A DNA stretch of 64,000 nt from Flectonema sp. DT1601 (taxonomy: Eukaryota; Euglenozoa; Diplonemea; Diplonemida; Diplonemidae): assembly GCA_964019425.1 (NCBI GenBank), contig OZ025806.1:801374-865373 (forward strand), in the 5' to 3' direction. A model generated the notes under the pieces. The model saw only the letters and a list, made by a program, of their open reading frames with translations, was not told where the DNA came from and made no database searches. Both the position numbers and the translations under genes were made by a program. Shown one piece after another: positions 33,678-44,862 of the stretch (position 1 is the stretch's first letter; every line of letters begins with the position of its first letter).

Positions 33678-36600
33678 ATGAACACTATGTCTCTTGTTCT
33701 TGTTTTAACACTTTGTGGTATCAGTCTTGGATTTTCAGAACAGTGTGGAAGGATCACAACTCAAAGTGTATGCACGTCATCACGTTGGTGTATTTGGGCG
33801 CGTTACAATTTATGTGTTCCAATGGTGCGATGTAACAGTGTGTTGGTAAGTGTTCCACCTGTCCGAACTCATTGTGATGAAGTTTCTTCATGCAAGTGGG
33901 ATGACCTATTAGACGAGTGTGTCATTCCGTGTCCATATTATAGTACACAATCGGACTGCAACAACTCACCATACGGTAGTCAGTGTAGTTGGTCTGGCGT
34001 TAATTGCAATGATGTGCATACGTTTACCCCATTAGTTGGAAATACGATGTACTGCATATCAAGAGGAACATATAATAACATAACCCGCAAATGCGATTGC
34101 CAAGGTGAGTCTTACTTAGACCAATGCCAGGGATGTCCGGATCAATATGACGCATCAGAATCCTGTTCTATATGTGTGACACAGAAATACGATTCGGGTA
34201 ATACTTGCAGATTATGTGACGTCAATTTAGATTGTAGTAATCACGCACACAGCGTATCCTCTGGAACAGCAACAAGTCCAGGTTGTAATTGCAACTGTTC
34301 TGCAGGTTTCACAGGAAACACATGTAGTTCCTGTGACACTGGTTATTTTGGTACCAATTGCACTGCTTGTGATAATGCTTATTGTAACAATCATGTTAAG
34401 TTAGGTAATGTTCCTCAAGTTAGAAACGGTGGTATCACCACGTGTGACTGCAACTGTGCTGACGAATACAGCGGGCCACGCTGTAATACATGTGAGAATA
34501 ACCACATCGATTATCCTAATTGTGTGAGGTGTGACTTGGGTATTCATTGCAATGGAAATGCGGGGTCGGTAATATCAACAGCCTCTAACTCGAAATGCAG
34601 CTGCAGTTGTACATCTGGATATACAGGAGATGCTTGTGACATCTGTGACACAAACTACGTACGTGATCCCAGTCTACCTGGAATCAAATGCCGACAATGC
34701 AGTGTAGTCACAGACTGCAACAACAGAGCTACAAGTGTAATCCAGCAGGGCAATAGTTGTGTGTGCAGCTGCAGAAACAAGTGGGACCCTGCAGACAATT
34801 GTGTCAGCTGTAATCCTCCGTACGCAGGAACAGATTGTGATACGTGTATGCCGGGTCATATTAACTATCCAAATTGTACTTTATGTACTTTGAACGATTG
34901 CAATAACAGAGCATCAAGTGTAACATCAAATGCTAACAAGTGCATGTGCAGTTGTGTTGGGAATTGGAATGGTGAGTCATGCGACAACTGTCCAATCCCT
35001 TTGGGTGGATCACAGTGTGAATGCAGTGTTGAAAGCCATTGTGGGGGTACAAATAGAGCAATCGAGTCCAACACAGTTACAGTAAATAATGTTTCATCTT
35101 GTAGCTGCGTCTGTTCAGGTAACTGGCAAGGTACTAATTGTAGTGAATGTCCACATCCCTATTCGGGAAGTAATTGCAGTGAATGTGCACGTGGTCGGGT
35201 GAACTACCCCACTTGCGATATCTGCGACATCAGTATTTGTGAACAACATCGAAATCCGCTAACAATGCGAATCAGACGGAATGGTAGCGAACCGGAGTGT
35301 CAATGTGTCTATAAGGATGATGTCACTGCGTGTGCGGCACCTTTTTATACTTCTTCTTGTGAGGCTTGCAGCTTACCAATCCATTGTACTGGAGATGCCT
35401 ATGCCGTGGAAGTTGATGAGGATGACCCGAATAGTTGTTTGTGTCAATGTAGAAATGCTTCTCAAAGTTGTCAGCGAGGAGAATCAACAGCTTCACCAGT
35501 TTCGATTAATCCGATTAATGTGTTTGAAAGTAAAGGGTCTGTACCTGTTGGGATAGTAGCGTCAGGTAGTATCGGAGGAACATCAGTAGCTCGTCTTAAA
35601 GCAATCAGCGCTTTGTGTGGAAAGGAAGACGACGTTCTTGATCCGGAGGTGGATCCACTTAAACTGAAGGTTGGGAATTCTAAATACGCTGCTTACACGG
35701 GAGGTGTTCTTGGAAATTGTGTTTTCGTCCTTTCGCCAATAATTGTTCATCTCACTGCTGTCTTAATCCGAACAAGGTATCCAAACCGAGTAGAATTTAA
35801 CGAAGCAGCAGCTGACTTGCGGTTCCCGTACATCAGTTTGTTCTTTGTTATTTTCATGTTTCACGGAATGGCCACTTGTGGACTGAAGCTTCTAATATTT
35901 GGAGGTGCTGGTGAAAAGGTGTTGGGGGTTTCTGTCCTTCTTTCATTTAACATTGGATTTCTTGTATTGATTGTAGCAAAGACGAGAAGCTTGTCGAAGG
36001 ACGTTACGTACTTTGACAGGGCAGGAACTACACTGGTAAGTAGATACTTCTTTGGAAATGGAGAATGGGTGTCTGCAACACAAAAGAGACAAGTGCATCG
36101 ATGGGGATTGTTATTTGAGATGTATAGACCAGGTTTTACTTGGTTCTTGATATGTGAATGTATTGTTTTACTCACCATAACTGTGGTACAGGTGAGTGAG
36201 GCCAGCCGAATGCTCAGTTGCAGGAATTTGGCGGGTTTGCTGGTAGCTCTCTTTGGAGGATTGACTCTGGTAATTATGTATTTCGGACCTTGGGCATGTC
36301 GTTTTGACAATCATGGGAACGGACTCATCCTTGGACTTGAAACTGTTGCTTGTGGTTTCTTAGTCAGAGGTTTCAGCACGGAAGACCGTTCTGACATGGG
36401 ATTCACATATGCCAGCAATATATTAATTGTAGTTAGCTACTTGACTGTTGCTAAGGGATTCATTGATCCTTTTCTGTTGTTATATGTTGAATGGACTCGT
36501 AGATCAACAATTCAAGATAATTATAATGACGTCTGTCACACAGAAGAGAAATGTCAACAACTGGAAGTCACAGATGAATTGCTTGAAGACGATGACTTTG

Positions 36601-36875
36601 TTCAATATCCGTTGCCTGAATTCGAAATGACTGTGAAGAGTTGTGTTGACTTTAATGATCCAATATGCAATGAGGGTGGTAAGAGTACTCCTTCACTCAC
36701 AAACATACGAAGCGCTCCCACTCCGGAAGTCACGTTTCAGAGAATAGCAAGTCCCCTGTCTGCTAAAAATTCTGCTGCTGTTCGCAATCTCAACTCTTCA
36801 ACGAGAGAATCTCTTCTTAGAATTGCTTCATACCCGTTGCTTGAAAAGCAAAGGAATGATTGTCTCGTCTTTTGA
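33678..36875 (+). CDS. family gene D: short array copy, seven-helix surface protein
   Basis: 1065 residues, ending TGA. The signal peptide is identical to that of C, but the head (about 20-140) differs at many positions (WCIWARYNL against WCFWAPNGI in C). The stalk lacks three in-frame blocks present in C, 51, 135 and 144 residues, which fully accounts for the size difference. The membrane core (about 671-936) is almost identical to that of the other array copies. The last residues are CLVF, shared with G, whose 3' flank is also the closest match, so D and G are probably sister units in part. Tail ends SYPLLEKQ. Confidence 0.9.
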   Translation: MNTMSLVLVLTLCGISLGFSEQCGRITTQSVCTSSRWCIWARYNLCVPMVRCNSVLVSVPPVRTHCDEVSSCKWDDLLDECVIPCPYYSTQSDCNNSPYGSQCSWSGVNCNDVHTFTPLVGNTMYCISRGTYNNITRKCDCQGESYLDQCQGCPDQYDASESCSICVTQKYDSGNTCRLCDVNLDCSNHAHSVSSGTATSPGCNCNCSAGFTGNTCSSCDTGYFGTNCTACDNAYCNNHVKLGNVPQVRNGGITTCDCNCADEYSGPRCNTCENNHIDYPNCVRCDLGIHCNGNAGSVISTASNSKCSCSCTSGYTGDACDICDTNYVRDPSLPGIKCRQCSVVTDCNNRATSVIQQGNSCVCSCRNKWDPADNCVSCNPPYAGTDCDTCMPGHINYPNCTLCTLNDCNNRASSVTSNANKCMCSCVGNWNGESCDNCPIPLGGSQCECSVESHCGGTNRAIESNTVTVNNVSSCSCVCSGNWQGTNCSECPHPYSGSNCSECARGRVNYPTCDICDISICEQHRNPLTMRIRRNGSEPECQCVYKDDVTACAAPFYTSSCEACSLPIHCTGDAYAVEVDEDDPNSCLCQCRNASQSCQRGESTASPVSINPINVFESKGSVPVGIVASGSIGGTSVARLKAISALCGKEDDVLDPEVDPLKLKVGNSKYAAYTGGVLGNCVFVLSPIIVHLTAVLIRTRYPNRVEFNEAAADLRFPYISLFFVIFMFHGMATCGLKLLIFGGAGEKVLGVSVLLSFNIGFLVLIVAKTRSLSKDVTYFDRAGTTLVSRYFFGNGEWVSATQKRQVHRWGLLFEMYRPGFTWFLICECIVLLTITVVQVSEASRMLSCRNLAGLLVALFGGLTLVIMYFGPWACRFDNHGNGLILGLETVACGFLVRGFSTEDRSDMGFTYASNILIVVSYLTVAKGFIDPFLLLYVEWTRRSTIQDNYNDVCHTEEKCQQLEVTDELLEDDDFVQYPLPEFEMTVKSCVDFNDPICNEGGKSTPSLTNIRSAPTPEVTFQRIASPLSAKNSAAVRNLNSSTRESLLRIASYPLLEKQRNDCLVF

Positions 36876-38000
36876 TTCTGTGAGAAGTCGAGTTTTCTTT
36901 TTTGTTATTATTATTCCATTCATTCATTTTAATAATTGTCTCCATTCACATAAATATAATTATATTGAATTCATACTTTCCTTTGATTCCGAACTTTGAG
37001 GAATAACAACCGCTAATGTGATATTTGCTTCGATTCCATTATATTTGAGTATTTGTGTGGTAATAATGATTTGATTATTGTTATTGTTGTAATGCTGTTC
37101 TTTTTGGATGTCTCACCATTCCAATGAAACGATTGCAAGCCACCCCGAGTGTGTTGCTAAATAAGGAGGCTCTTAATATTTAACGGCGTTCTTTACTATT
37201 TTTTCTGTGTAGTTACGAACTTCGATCTTCTCCCTCTCTTATTTTATTGTCTTTATCAAGTGACCTTCCTTCTCTTAGTCACTGTTTGATAACTTGTTTA
37301 GTTAACTTTGATACAATTCATATATTTATAGTATTATAAAGTATGCTCAAAGAACTTTCCCTCTCCTTTGTTCTCAAGTGTGAGAAATGCTACCTTGAAC
37401 TCACTTCTTGCTCTTTTTAACTCAAAATTAGTAAAGTAGTTTAAAACTCACAGGTGTGTTTCTCGCATGGAGACTTTTGCTATTCATCAGTTACCAGTCA
37501 GTAGTAGTTATACTGACTGATTGTTGTTTTATTTTTTGATTCGTTTGAATTTGACACTCTTCTACACGATAATGATGAGAGAATAGAAGTTAGAGTGATG
37601 ATTTCATTAATTCCGTAGTGTGCTGTTGGTAGCACACTTGTGGTCCGTATTGAAAGAATCATTTCTCTGTGTTGTGATTTACTAACTGCTTGTTCATCAT
37701 GTGGTAAGAGAGTTGTTAGCCTAGTTTTTGTTTTATAAATCCGAAGATACTGGTATGAGCAGCGGAGTACATGACGGAAGTGATCGACGCTTCAAGCCGG
37801 ATCTTAATCGTGAGGGAATCGCCCACGTAATAGTCTAGCTTTGTTTCAGCTTCTGACATTATTTTCGTGATGCCTGCTTTGAGACCGTCGCTAAGCTGTT
37901 TCAACTTTTGTTGATAACTTCATTTTTGCCATTTTTTATTTACTCCATATGTCCAATAGCCGAAAGTATTTTTTAAATAAATTCGGCTGAGCCTTTAATG
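36876..38000. other. 3' flank of gene D, array-unit sequence
   Basis: Shares the palindrome-containing block (36948-37195) and the second block (37221-37560) with other units. At 37617-37638 is a hairpin with 8-bp stem (AGTGTGCT, loop GTTGGT, AGCACACT), also found after E at about 45477-45498. A minus-strand frame of 62 codons (37716-37904) looks protein-like but is disrupted in the E copy; treated as a relic. No intact gene. Confidence 0.55.
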
Positions 38001-38165
38001 CCCCTTAAATACAATATCAAGTTGCCCCCATTTATTCTAAAACGAAGTTGAAGCTTCTGCCCAACTTCTCTCTGTTATCATTCCCTCCCTTATTTTATGC
38101 TCATCGATATAGAGATCTTTGAAGGCAACGTGTTCGACCTGAGAAAAGTCTGTCAGGTCGAGGCG
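38001..38165. repeat. dispersed repeat with hairpin (R8), copy 2
   Basis: Matches the R8 copies at 32141 and 62484. The 8-bp stem is at 38135-38142 with 38153-38160. It lies 90 bases before R1 copy 2. Confidence 0.7.
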
Positions 38166-38255
38166 TAGGTTCGTTTCATACTATTTTTTATGTGTAGACT
38201 TCCAGTGTGTTTCGTTGTCGTTGTCGTTACTTAACTTGTTCATTGTTTTTTTCTT

Positions 38256-38751
38256 GGTCCGGCGCAGTTATGACCTTAAACTGACTGTCATCTTACCTGA
38301 TCCTTTTGGTTTTCATTTCTTGCTGAGTGATATGGCTATGTGCTGCCCAAATCTTTTGTGGTACATTTCTAAAGCTTTTCGGTAAGCCCACAGTACACTT
38401 ATAATGCTTTGGACAACTGGGGGTGAACGATCCTCGGTACTGTTCCGGGGGTTTCTATTTTCTTTCGTGGAGTGTGGGCATATGGCACATGTGGTCGTAT
38501 TATAAAGAAAGATGTATATGAAAGAAAGAAGATTTTTTATTTTTTTCACCTTCCCCCCACTCCCAGATCATTTCTCTTTTATTTTCTTTTCTTGTTTACA
38601 ACCTGTTAGCCTCTGGGCAAGGTGGAGGCTGGAAGTCGATCACTTCCAGCCAATACTATGAAACTACAATCTTCGCGATTGGGTCCTTACTGATGCGGGC
38701 TACCCAGACCCCTCGTAGTCATCAGTTTGTATTTTGCTAACTAAACTAAAC
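38256..38751 (+). mobile_element. 497-bp dispersed element (R1), copy 2
   Basis: Almost identical to 10596-11092. It is flanked by a 5-bp target duplication TTCTT (38251-38255 and 38752-38756), which defines the element end at the last AAAC of its tail. Near identity over this distance implies very recent transposition, or conversion between the copies. Confidence 0.8.
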
Positions 38752-38756
38752 TTCTT

Positions 38757-40281
38757 ACCAACAAACCCATTGTTAGATAGAAAGGTAATTGTGGCTGCGT
38801 AACTTAATAGGATTTTGGATCTGACTTCACATCAAAAGAATTGCACAACGTACCCTCATGTTGCCCTCATTAATGAACCTAAGAATATCCTCGAAACGTT
38901 ATACTTTTTGCTTTTATAACAAAGGAGTGCGCCGCTAGTAGTGTGCTACGAACCGCCACTAGGTAGCAATAATGAGAGCTGTTTTAATTTTTTAACTTTG
39001 TCTAATTATAAGTTGTTACGGACTACAGGGCATGGAACGCTCAACCTGTTAGTACGTGGTTCCCGAATTACCAGATTCGACAACGTCTTCAATATAATTT
39101 TCTCTTTTATGTTTTATTTTTTGCATTTAACAAGTATTGTAAGAACGAAAAAGAATGTTGGCAGCACACGTAAACCTCCTTTAGCTTTATCAGTTTAAGT
39201 CGGTTCACGGTTTCGTGCACAAACAAAAAAACCACAGTGTTATATCATTATTTTCTGTATAGTTGAAGATAAAGCCAATTCTTTTTTCTAAACGTTTTTT
39301 TCCTTTGATTGACAAATACGAACATTCTTTCAGTCAAGTACTTGATATTAATTTGGTTTTTTAATAACTAACTTCTCCTCCATGTCTGCGATTAGACACA
39401 CAACGGTGTATTTCTCTCCTAGAGACCTATGTCTGGTGTTGTGGCAAAAACTAATAATAACCAACCAGAATACAATAATGAGGCAGGCAGGCATACCTAC
39501 ACTTTTCAACAGCAAGGTATGAGACAGTATTCTTCATATTGTATGAGCTGCGTTCTCCAACAGCTCGCGTGTTGTCGAGTTCCAGTTACTGCAGGTTGAG
39601 TTTCAATTCCGTTTCCGGACATCTTAAAGATTGAGAATAAAAGTTTGTAGTAAAAGAATGAAAGCCTAGAGAGAATCTCTTATAAAATATTGTGCTCAAA
39701 GAACTTTCCCTCTCCTTTGCTCTCATGTATGAGAAATGCTACCTTGAACTCACTTTTTGCTTTACTCAAAACTAGTAAAGTAGTTTGAAACTCACAGGTG
39801 TGTTTCTCGCATGGAGACTTTTGCCATTCATCAGTTACCAGTAATACTGACTGGATTGTTGTTTTATTTTTGTTCAAGTTTCCCCTATTTATTCTGCATT
39901 CATCGTAGAACAGAGTTAAGAAGTAACTACACTCCAGACTTGTTAACTGAGAGTGATTCAGTCTCAATAGTTGACTGACTCTCTTCTACACGATAATGAT
40001 GATGAGAGAATAGAAGTTAGAGTTTTCTCAAAAACTAAATAAAAACTTCAAAAATGCTAAGGAAAGCATCACCATAGTCACTGTATCCTTAACAAATGTT
40101 AAATTATCGTTTAGGTTATGATACAATACAGTTGTATTTTACGAAATCAAACAACGAACTTCCTCATAACCTCTCATTTATATTTTAACACGATGACTGA
40201 ATTTATCACCCGTGATTGTACCTCTTAGTCAACTCTCGGTTGTTTATACATCCTGAAAAATAGATGACCTGCTTTTTACTA
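38757..40281. other. gene-free intergenic region built of repeats
   Basis: Contains a CTAGTAGTGTGCTACGAAC repeat (38935-38952), the GGACTACAGGGCAT repeat (39015-39100), a long block (about 39300-39843) duplicated at 53955-54678, a left-truncated R5 copy (39905-39990) and R7 (40068-40165). The site 39349-39352 (TAAT) is the empty counterpart of the R2 insertion at 54025. No gene seen. Confidence 0.65.
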
Positions 40282-41229
40282 GCGACGGTCGAACAAAGTA
40301 AATAACACCTTTTGAGGTTTGAATCTCGACATGAGGGAAGTCTGTCAGGCGAGGCGTAGGATAAGATGCGATGTTATCGTTGGCATTCTTTTATTTCTTT
40401 TGTTTTTGTTCCTAACTAACTTCAACGATTTTCACTTTATTGTCATCAAAACATATAAAAGTATGCCATGAATCCCACACATCTTCAACATATCGATAGT
40501 TGAGTATGAGTGGAAACTTTTGTTATTTTTATTTATTTGTGTGTTTTATAGTTGTTTGATGTCCTTACGATTTATTGATTTTGATCTTATTATTTATTTC
40601 GTAATTAAATAAAATAATTTATGATAACCTCCCCCGCTTAATATAGCTAATGTTAACTAACTTGAATTAGTTCCCTATCTTATAACAAACTCATATACTA
40701 GCTTTGATTTTTAATTTGCGACCTTCTACAAACCTATCTTGTCTCCGTCACGGGGCAAAAAGCTCCATCGCCTCTGACTATTTTAGTTGCTTATGTTGCA
40801 ACTTAAATTCTGTTTGGTTGCGTGGTTTCGGCAGTTCGTCTGGTGAATTGTGAAAGCAGTCGACCAACTTCATTAAAGATTATGAAATAATGTCAGAAAA
40901 GAATAACAATTTACTTCCTTTTAAAATCATTTTGTTTCAAAGGAATATACACGTCAGATATGAAGAAACAGGCAGAGCAACCTTATGAAGAGTACAGAAG
41001 TGAGGAACACAAAAACAAAAGTAAAACACGCGAAGTAAAGAATCGCTTAGTCTTCTAATTCATTTGATCAGCTCATTAGTTGGGTCAGACTCTTTCATTT
41101 CAACATGGAAGACGGTTGTCGTTGTGAATGACACGATGTTTGTACGCTTGGATTTATAAGTTTAAGAAAGTTGATAGGGTTCTTTATTATTTTATTTATC
41201 ATTCCCCCAACCACAGTAATGTATCCATA
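40282..41229 (+). promoter_or_regulatory. upstream block and leader of gene E
   Basis: The distal part (40282-40687) recurs without a gene at 46301-46705. From about 40660 onward it matches the upstream regions of F and G, including TCTCCGTCACGGGGCA and AACAATTTACTTCC. The proximal leader is as in C and D (short type), with acceptor CACAG ending at 41216 and possible donor at 41142. Confidence 0.5.
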
Positions 41230-44200
41230 ATGAACACTATGTCTCTTGTTCTTGTTTTAACACTTTGTGGTATCAGTCTTGGATATACAGACAAGTGTGC
41301 AAGAATCACAACTGTAAGTGCATGTAGATTATCACGTTGGTGTTTTTGGGCACCTAACAATGTTTGTGCTCCAATTTTGCAATGTGAAAATGTGGTGGTA
41401 GGTGTTCCACCTGTGCGAACTAATTGTGACAAGTTTTCTTCATGCAGGTGGGATAACACTAAACGTGAGTGTGTCAATCCGTGTATACCTTATAATACAC
41501 TATCAAGCTGCAGCAACTCACCATATGGTAGTCAATGTAGATGGTATTTTCACCTTTGTTTTAGCCACTATAAAATTACTCCAGTAAATGGAGAAACTGA
41601 TTACTGCATGTCAAGAGGAACATATAATAGCGCAATATCCCGCTGCGATTGTCGAGGTGAGTCTTACTTAGACCAATGCCAGGGATGTCCGGATCAATAT
41701 GACGCATCAGAATCCTGTTCTATATGTGTGACACAGAAATACGATTCGGGTAATACTTGCAGATTATGTGACGTCAATTTAGATTGTAGTAATCACGCAC
41801 ACAGCGTATCCTCTGGAACAGCAGCAAGTCCGGGTTGTAATTGCAACTGTTTTGCAAGTCATTTTGGTACCAGTTGCACTGCTTGTGATAATGCTTATTG
41901 TAACAATCATGTTAAGTTAGGTAATGTTCCTCAAGTTAGAAACGGTAGTATCACCACATGTGACTGCAACTGTGCTGACGAATACAGCGGGCCACGCTGT
42001 AATACATGTGCGAATAACCACATCGATTATCCTAATTGTGTGAGGTGTGACTTGGGTATTCATTGCAATGGAAATGCGGGGTCGGTAATGTCAACAGCCT
42101 CTAACTCGAAATGCAGCTGCAGTTGTACATCTGGATATACAGGAGATGCTTGTGACATCTGTGACACAAACTACGTACGTGATCCCAGTCTACCTGGAAT
42201 CAAATGCCGACAATGCAGTGTAGTCACAGACTGCAACAACAGAGCTACAAGTGTAATCCAGCAGGGCAATAGTTGTGTGTGCAGCTGCAGAAACAAGTGG
42301 GACCCTGCAGACAATTGTGTCAGCTGTAATCCTCCGTACGCAGGAACAGATTGTGATACGTGTATGCCGAGTCATATTAACTATCCAAATTGTACTTTAT
42401 GTACTTTGAACGATTGCAATAACAGAGCATCAAGTGTAACATCAAATGCTAACAAAGATGGATGCAGCTGTAATTGTACTGGACAGTGGGTAGGCAACAT
42501 CTGTGATGACTGTCCTGTAATATTTGAGCAAACTATGTGCAGTTCTTGTGCCGCAGTGAGTGCAAGTCCATATCCAGTATGCACGGGATGTACTATTGAT
42601 TCTCACTGTGGAGGATCTCAACGAGCATCATCAGTAACAATGAGTAATATGCAAACTTGTGATTGTACTTGTATATTCCCTTGGACTGGTCAACGTTGTC
42701 AGGTCTGTCCGATTCCTTTTTCTGGAACATCATGTGACAGCTGCGCTGACGGTTACATTCAGGTAGTTGCTTCTCCTCTCACATGTGAACTTTGTGACAT
42801 TCTAAAGCATTGCACTCCATCACAAACTGCTTCCGTACACAGCAACAGATCCACTGACAAGTGTATGTGCAGTTGTGTTGGGAATTGGAATGGTGAGTCA
42901 TGCGACAACTGTCCAATCCCTTTGGGTGGATCACAGTGTGAATGCAGTGTTGAAAGCCATTGTGGGGGTACAAATAGAGCAATCGAGTCCAAGACAGTTA
43001 CAGTAAATAATGTTTCATCTTGTAGCTGCGTCTGTTCAGGTAACTGGCAAGGTACTAATTGTAGTGAATGTGCACATCCCTACTCGGGAAGTAATTGTAA
43101 TGCTCACGTTTCGGTTCGTGAAACCTGCCCGCTGCAATTCACAGGAGCAAATTGCAGTGAATGTGCACGTGGTCGGGTGAACTACCCCACTTGCGATATC
43201 TGCGACATCAGTATTTGTGAACAACATCGAAATCCGCTAACAATGCGAATCAGACGGAATGGTAGCGAACCGGAGTGTCAATGTGTCTATAAGGATGATG
43301 TCACTGCGTGTGCGGCACCTTTTTATACTTCTTCTTGTGAGGCTTGCAGCTTACCAATCCATTGTACTGGAGATGCCTATGCCGTGGAAGTTGATGAGGA
43401 TGACCCGAATAGTTGTTTGTGTCAATGTAGAAATGCTTCTCAAAGTTGTCAGCGAGGAGAATCAACAGCTTCACCAGTTTCGATTAATCCGATTAATGTG
43501 TTTGAAAGTAAAGGGTCTGTACCTGTTGGGATAGTAGCGTCAGGTAGTATCGGAGGAACATCAGTAGCTCGTCTTAAAGCAATCAGCGCTTTGTGTGGAA
43601 AGGAAGACGACGTTCTTGATCCGGAGGTGGATCCACTTAAACTGAAGGTTGGGAATTCTAAATACGCTGCTTACACGGGAGGTGTTCTTGGAAATTGTGT
43701 TTTCGTCCTTTCGCCAATAATTGTTCATCTCACTGCTGTCTTAATCCGAACAAGGTATCCAAACCGAGTAGAATTTAACGAAGCAGCAGCTGACTTGCGG
43801 TTCCCGTACATCAGTTTGTTCTTTGTTATTTTCATGTTTCACGGAATGGCCACTTGTGGACTGAAGCTTCTAATATTTGGAGGTGCTGGTGAAAAGGTGT
43901 TGGGGGTTTCTGTCCTTCTTTCATTTAACATTGGATTTCTTGTATTGATTGTAGCAAAGACGAGAAGCTTGTCGAAGGACGTTACGTACTTTGACAGGGC
44001 AGGAACTACACTGGTAAGTAGATACTTCTTTGGAAATGGAGAATGGGTGTCTGCAACACAAAAGAGACAAGTGCATCGATGGGGATTGTTATTTGAGATG
44101 TATAGACCAGGTTTTACTTGGTTCTTGATATGTGAATGTATTGTTTTACTCACCATAACTGTGGTACAGGTGAGTGAGGCCAGCCGAATGCTCAGTTGCA

Positions 44201-44862
44201 GGAATTTGGCGGGTTTGCTGGTAGCTCTCTTTGGAGGATTGACTCTGGTAATTATGTATTTCGGACCTTGGGCATGTCGTTTTGACAATCATGGGAACGG
44301 ACTCATCCTTGGACTTGAAACTGTTGCTTGTGGTTTCTTAGTCAGAGGTTTCAGCACGGAAGACCGTTCTGACATGGGATTCACATATGCCAGCAATATA
44401 TTAATTGTAGTTAGCTACTTGACTGTTGCTAAGGGATTCATTGATCCTTTTCTGTTGTTATATGTTGAATGGACTCGTAGATCAACAATTCAAGATAATT
44501 ATAATGACGTCTGTCACACAGAAGAGAAATGTCAACAACTGGAAGTCACAGATGAATTGCTTGAAGACGATGACTTTGTTCAATATCCGTTGCCTGAATT
44601 CGAAATGACTGTGAAGAGTTGTGTTGACTTTAATGATCCAATATGCAATGAGGGTGGTAAGAGTACTCCTTCACTCACAAACATACGAAGCGCTCGCACT
44701 CCGGAAGTCACGTTTCAGAGAATAGCAAGTCCCCTGTCTGCTACAAATTCTGCTGCTGCTCGCAATCTCAACTCTTCAACGAGAGAATCTCTTCTTAGAA
44801 TTGCTTCATACCCGTTGCTTGAAAAGCAAAGGAATGATTGTTTTGTTGACGTTTCTCCATGA
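41230..44862 (+). CDS. family gene E: intermediate-length array copy, seven-helix surface protein
   Basis: 1210 residues, ending TGA. It keeps the 135-residue stalk block that D, F and G lost, but lacks the 51-residue block and has its own junction instead of the 144-residue deletion: about seven novel residues (NAHVSVR) replace the missing modules before the shared ETCPLQFTG. It also lost the SAGFTGNTC module half near its start, reading FASHFGTSC. The head (about 20-140) is distinct from the other copies. Core about 813-1078; tail ends SYPLLEKQ, then CFVDVSP. E is therefore a recombinant intermediate between the C-type and the D/F/G-type stalk. Confidence 0.9.
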   Translation: MNTMSLVLVLTLCGISLGYTDKCARITTVSACRLSRWCFWAPNNVCAPILQCENVVVGVPPVRTNCDKFSSCRWDNTKRECVNPCIPYNTLSSCSNSPYGSQCRWYFHLCFSHYKITPVNGETDYCMSRGTYNSAISRCDCRGESYLDQCQGCPDQYDASESCSICVTQKYDSGNTCRLCDVNLDCSNHAHSVSSGTAASPGCNCNCFASHFGTSCTACDNAYCNNHVKLGNVPQVRNGSITTCDCNCADEYSGPRCNTCANNHIDYPNCVRCDLGIHCNGNAGSVMSTASNSKCSCSCTSGYTGDACDICDTNYVRDPSLPGIKCRQCSVVTDCNNRATSVIQQGNSCVCSCRNKWDPADNCVSCNPPYAGTDCDTCMPSHINYPNCTLCTLNDCNNRASSVTSNANKDGCSCNCTGQWVGNICDDCPVIFEQTMCSSCAAVSASPYPVCTGCTIDSHCGGSQRASSVTMSNMQTCDCTCIFPWTGQRCQVCPIPFSGTSCDSCADGYIQVVASPLTCELCDILKHCTPSQTASVHSNRSTDKCMCSCVGNWNGESCDNCPIPLGGSQCECSVESHCGGTNRAIESKTVTVNNVSSCSCVCSGNWQGTNCSECAHPYSGSNCNAHVSVRETCPLQFTGANCSECARGRVNYPTCDICDISICEQHRNPLTMRIRRNGSEPECQCVYKDDVTACAAPFYTSSCEACSLPIHCTGDAYAVEVDEDDPNSCLCQCRNASQSCQRGESTASPVSINPINVFESKGSVPVGIVASGSIGGTSVARLKAISALCGKEDDVLDPEVDPLKLKVGNSKYAAYTGGVLGNCVFVLSPIIVHLTAVLIRTRYPNRVEFNEAAADLRFPYISLFFVIFMFHGMATCGLKLLIFGGAGEKVLGVSVLLSFNIGFLVLIVAKTRSLSKDVTYFDRAGTTLVSRYFFGNGEWVSATQKRQVHRWGLLFEMYRPGFTWFLICECIVLLTITVVQVSEASRMLSCRNLAGLLVALFGGLTLVIMYFGPWACRFDNHGNGLILGLETVACGFLVRGFSTEDRSDMGFTYASNILIVVSYLTVAKGFIDPFLLLYVEWTRRSTIQDNYNDVCHTEEKCQQLEVTDELLEDDDFVQYPLPEFEMTVKSCVDFNDPICNEGGKSTPSLTNIRSARTPEVTFQRIASPLSATNSAAARNLNSSTRESLLRIASYPLLEKQRNDCFVDVSP

